The notes under the pieces: generated by a model
What the model was told of the DNA's origin: nothing
Databases searched by the model: none
The model's input: only the letters and a program-made list of their open reading frames with translations
NCBI RefSeq assembly: GCF_021533835.1
Contig: NZ_JAKFYQ010000002.1
Span: 744,001-808,000 of the forward strand
Reading direction: 5' to 3'
DNA length: 64,000 nt
Source of the DNA: Synechococcus sp. Nb3U1
Lineage (GTDB): Bacteria; Cyanobacteriota; Cyanobacteriia; Thermostichales; Thermostichaceae
Part shown: in pieces, positions 62,968 to 64,000 of the stretch
Numbering within the stretch: position 1 is the first letter of the stretch
Layout: each line of letters opens with the position of its first letter
Made by a program: the position numbers and the translations under genes

Positions 62968-64000
62968 ATGGCTTGGGCAGTCGGGGAAAAGCTCCAAGAG
63001 GGGCGCTATCGCATCGAGTCAATTTTGGGGGAGGGGGGTTTTGGCATCACCTACTGTGCCTGGGATAGCTTCCGGGCTGATCAGGTGGTGATCAAGGCGC
63101 TCAACGACAGCATTGCCCGGGATCCTGAGTATCCGCGCTTTCAGCAGAATTTTGTCAACGAAGCCTTGCAATTGGCTCGTTGCCATCACCCGCATGTGGT
63201 CAAAGTCGAGGAGGTAATCTGCGAGGGAGAGTGCTGGTGCATTGTCATGGAGTTTATTCGCGGCCAAACCCTGCATCAGCTTCTACGTCAAACGGGGCCA
63301 CTGCCCTTGCCCGAAGCCTTGCGCTTTACCCAAGAAGTGGGATCCGCCCTGAGCACCCTCCACGAGCAAGGGATCCTGCATCGGGATGTAAAACCGGCCA
63401 ACATTATGGTGCGGTCTGAGTCCAAACAGGCGGTGTTGATCGACTTTGGTTTGGCCCGCGGCTTTTCTCAGGGCACCCTACAGCGGCACACCTCTTATGG
63501 TACCGATGGCTATGCCCCCCTGGAGCAGTATGACACCTGGCGGCGTCGAGGGGCGTTTATCGATGTTTATGCCCTAGCGGCCACCCTCTACACAATGCTG
63601 ACCGGGATGGTGCCCCTGTGTGCCCCAGTACGAGCCACAGGCCGAGAGCTGGATCCGCCCCAACGGCTGAACCCCCATATTCCCGACAGGGTGAGCCAAG
63701 CGATTGTGCAGGGGATGGCTTTGAAATGGGAGGAACGCCCACAAACGATAGCGGAATGGCTGCAACTGCTCGGAGAAGAGACTTCTGAAGGGATCCCTGA
63801 AGACACCTCTGTCAATGCAATAAGGACAAATGCAATAAGGATAAACGTGGGAGCAGAGGATAAGGGTCAGCCCCAACCTGGGATCGGGATCCACACCCGT
63901 GATCTCGAGGAACTGCAGCAGATCCTGGTGGAAGATGAGTTGGAACAGTTGTTGAGAGAGCATTCTGCTGAGGAGCTAGAACGCATCGTTGCCTCGCCCA
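62968..64000 (+). CDS. Serine/threonine protein kinase, cut by the window end
   Basis: 344 codons are visible with no stop. The protein kinase domain starts directly: GRYRIESILGEGGFGITYCAWD (glycine loop, shortened reading), VVIKAL (catalytic Lys), ILHRDVKPANIM (catalytic Asp), LIDFGLARG and YAPLEQYD. The ITY and YAPLEQ motifs are common in cyanobacterial Spk kinases. After the domain (about residue 275) a linker contains a duplicated NAIR unit and an acidic helix. No membrane segment is seen before the cut. The substrate is unknown. Confidence 0.93.
   Translation, partial: MAWAVGEKLQEGRYRIESILGEGGFGITYCAWDSFRADQVVIKALNDSIARDPEYPRFQQNFVNEALQLARCHHPHVVKVEEVICEGECWCIVMEFIRGQTLHQLLRQTGPLPLPEALRFTQEVGSALSTLHEQGILHRDVKPANIMVRSESKQAVLIDFGLARGFSQGTLQRHTSYGTDGYAPLEQYDTWRRRGAFIDVYALAATLYTMLTGMVPLCAPVRATGRELDPPQRLNPHIPDRVSQAIVQGMALKWEERPQTIAEWLQLLGEETSEGIPEDTSVNAIRTNAIRINVGAEDKGQPQPGIGIHTRDLEELQQILVEDELEQLLREHSAEELERIVASP
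63814..63843 (+). repeat. 15-bp tandem duplication in the kinase gene
   Basis: Two adjacent copies, AATGCAATAAGGACA and AATGCAATAAGGATA, encode NAIRTNAIRIN in the linker after the kinase domain. The repeat length keeps the frame. Confidence 0.75.

Overview
The window is a stretch of cyanobacterial chromosome. Lineage markers are a Psb32-like TPM protein, an RbcR-type LysR regulator, the ferredoxin-thioredoxin reductase variable chain FtrV, a phycobilisome-like protein, a two-domain sucrose-phosphate synthase, and cyanobacterial families such as DUF3084 and DUF3143. The usual cyanobacterial iterated palindrome GCGATCGC is almost absent. GGGATCCC and its GGATCC core occur several times per kilobase instead, which looks like an alternate iterated palindrome. 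This and the overall gene content suggest a hot-spring Synechococcus/Thermostichus-like organism; that placement is inference.

Layout. 1-13.9 kb: a truncated serine hydrolase, XdhC/CoxI protein, initiator tRNA, VanX-type dipeptidase, Psb32, a secreted serpin, a DUF192 lipoprotein, a TauE/SafE permease bracketed by two copies of a small inverted-repeat element, a frameshifted sucrose-phosphate synthase, a desaturase-reductase fusion, ThyX, tRNA-Val and ScpA. 14-33.9 kb: TyrA, a response regulator, RsmH with a small FtsL-like membrane protein behind it, a protease-like protein without its nucleophile, a ThiO-like oxidase, an alpha/beta hydrolase, RbcR, a CsgG-like protein, a broken nitroreductase, GloB/DUF3143/J-domain genes, L32, PdhB, DUF3084, a YqgF-like nuclease and a solute-binding lipoprotein.

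33.9-39.6 kb is the most unusual region. One intact Nif11-type leader peptide (RiPP precursor) and remnants of two more are followed by an ornithine-carbamoyltransferase-like enzyme with altered acceptor-binding loops, a nucleotide-transporter-like membrane protein, an unrecognised 215-residue protein, and a D-Ala-D-Ala-ligase-like ATP-grasp enzyme whose start overlaps it by ATGA. The two readable cores lack cysteine and both end in K-x-K-W. No YcaO, LanM, radical SAM or C39 transporter gene is present here. The region looks A+T-richer by eye and is partly depleted in GGATCC, so recent acquisition is plausible. I propose it as a candidate undescribed peptide-modification system. A HAMP-domain membrane protein without an output domain follows.

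40-64 kb returns to ordinary chromosome: an S10 peptidase, a methyltransferase/aminotransferase/cysS cluster, a LysM-M23 peptidase, a FIST protein, tRNA-Gly, CbiT, an RlpA-like protein, FtrV, FtsH, alpha-glucan phosphorylase, SpoIID, TadA, an HtrA protease, PPK2 and a Ser/Thr kinase cut by the window edge.

Other notable items are four copies of a roughly 105-155 bp MITE-like element (terminal repeat ACAGCCTTTTCC), frameshifts in sps and the nitroreductase gene, and several small genes supported mainly by ribosome-binding sites.
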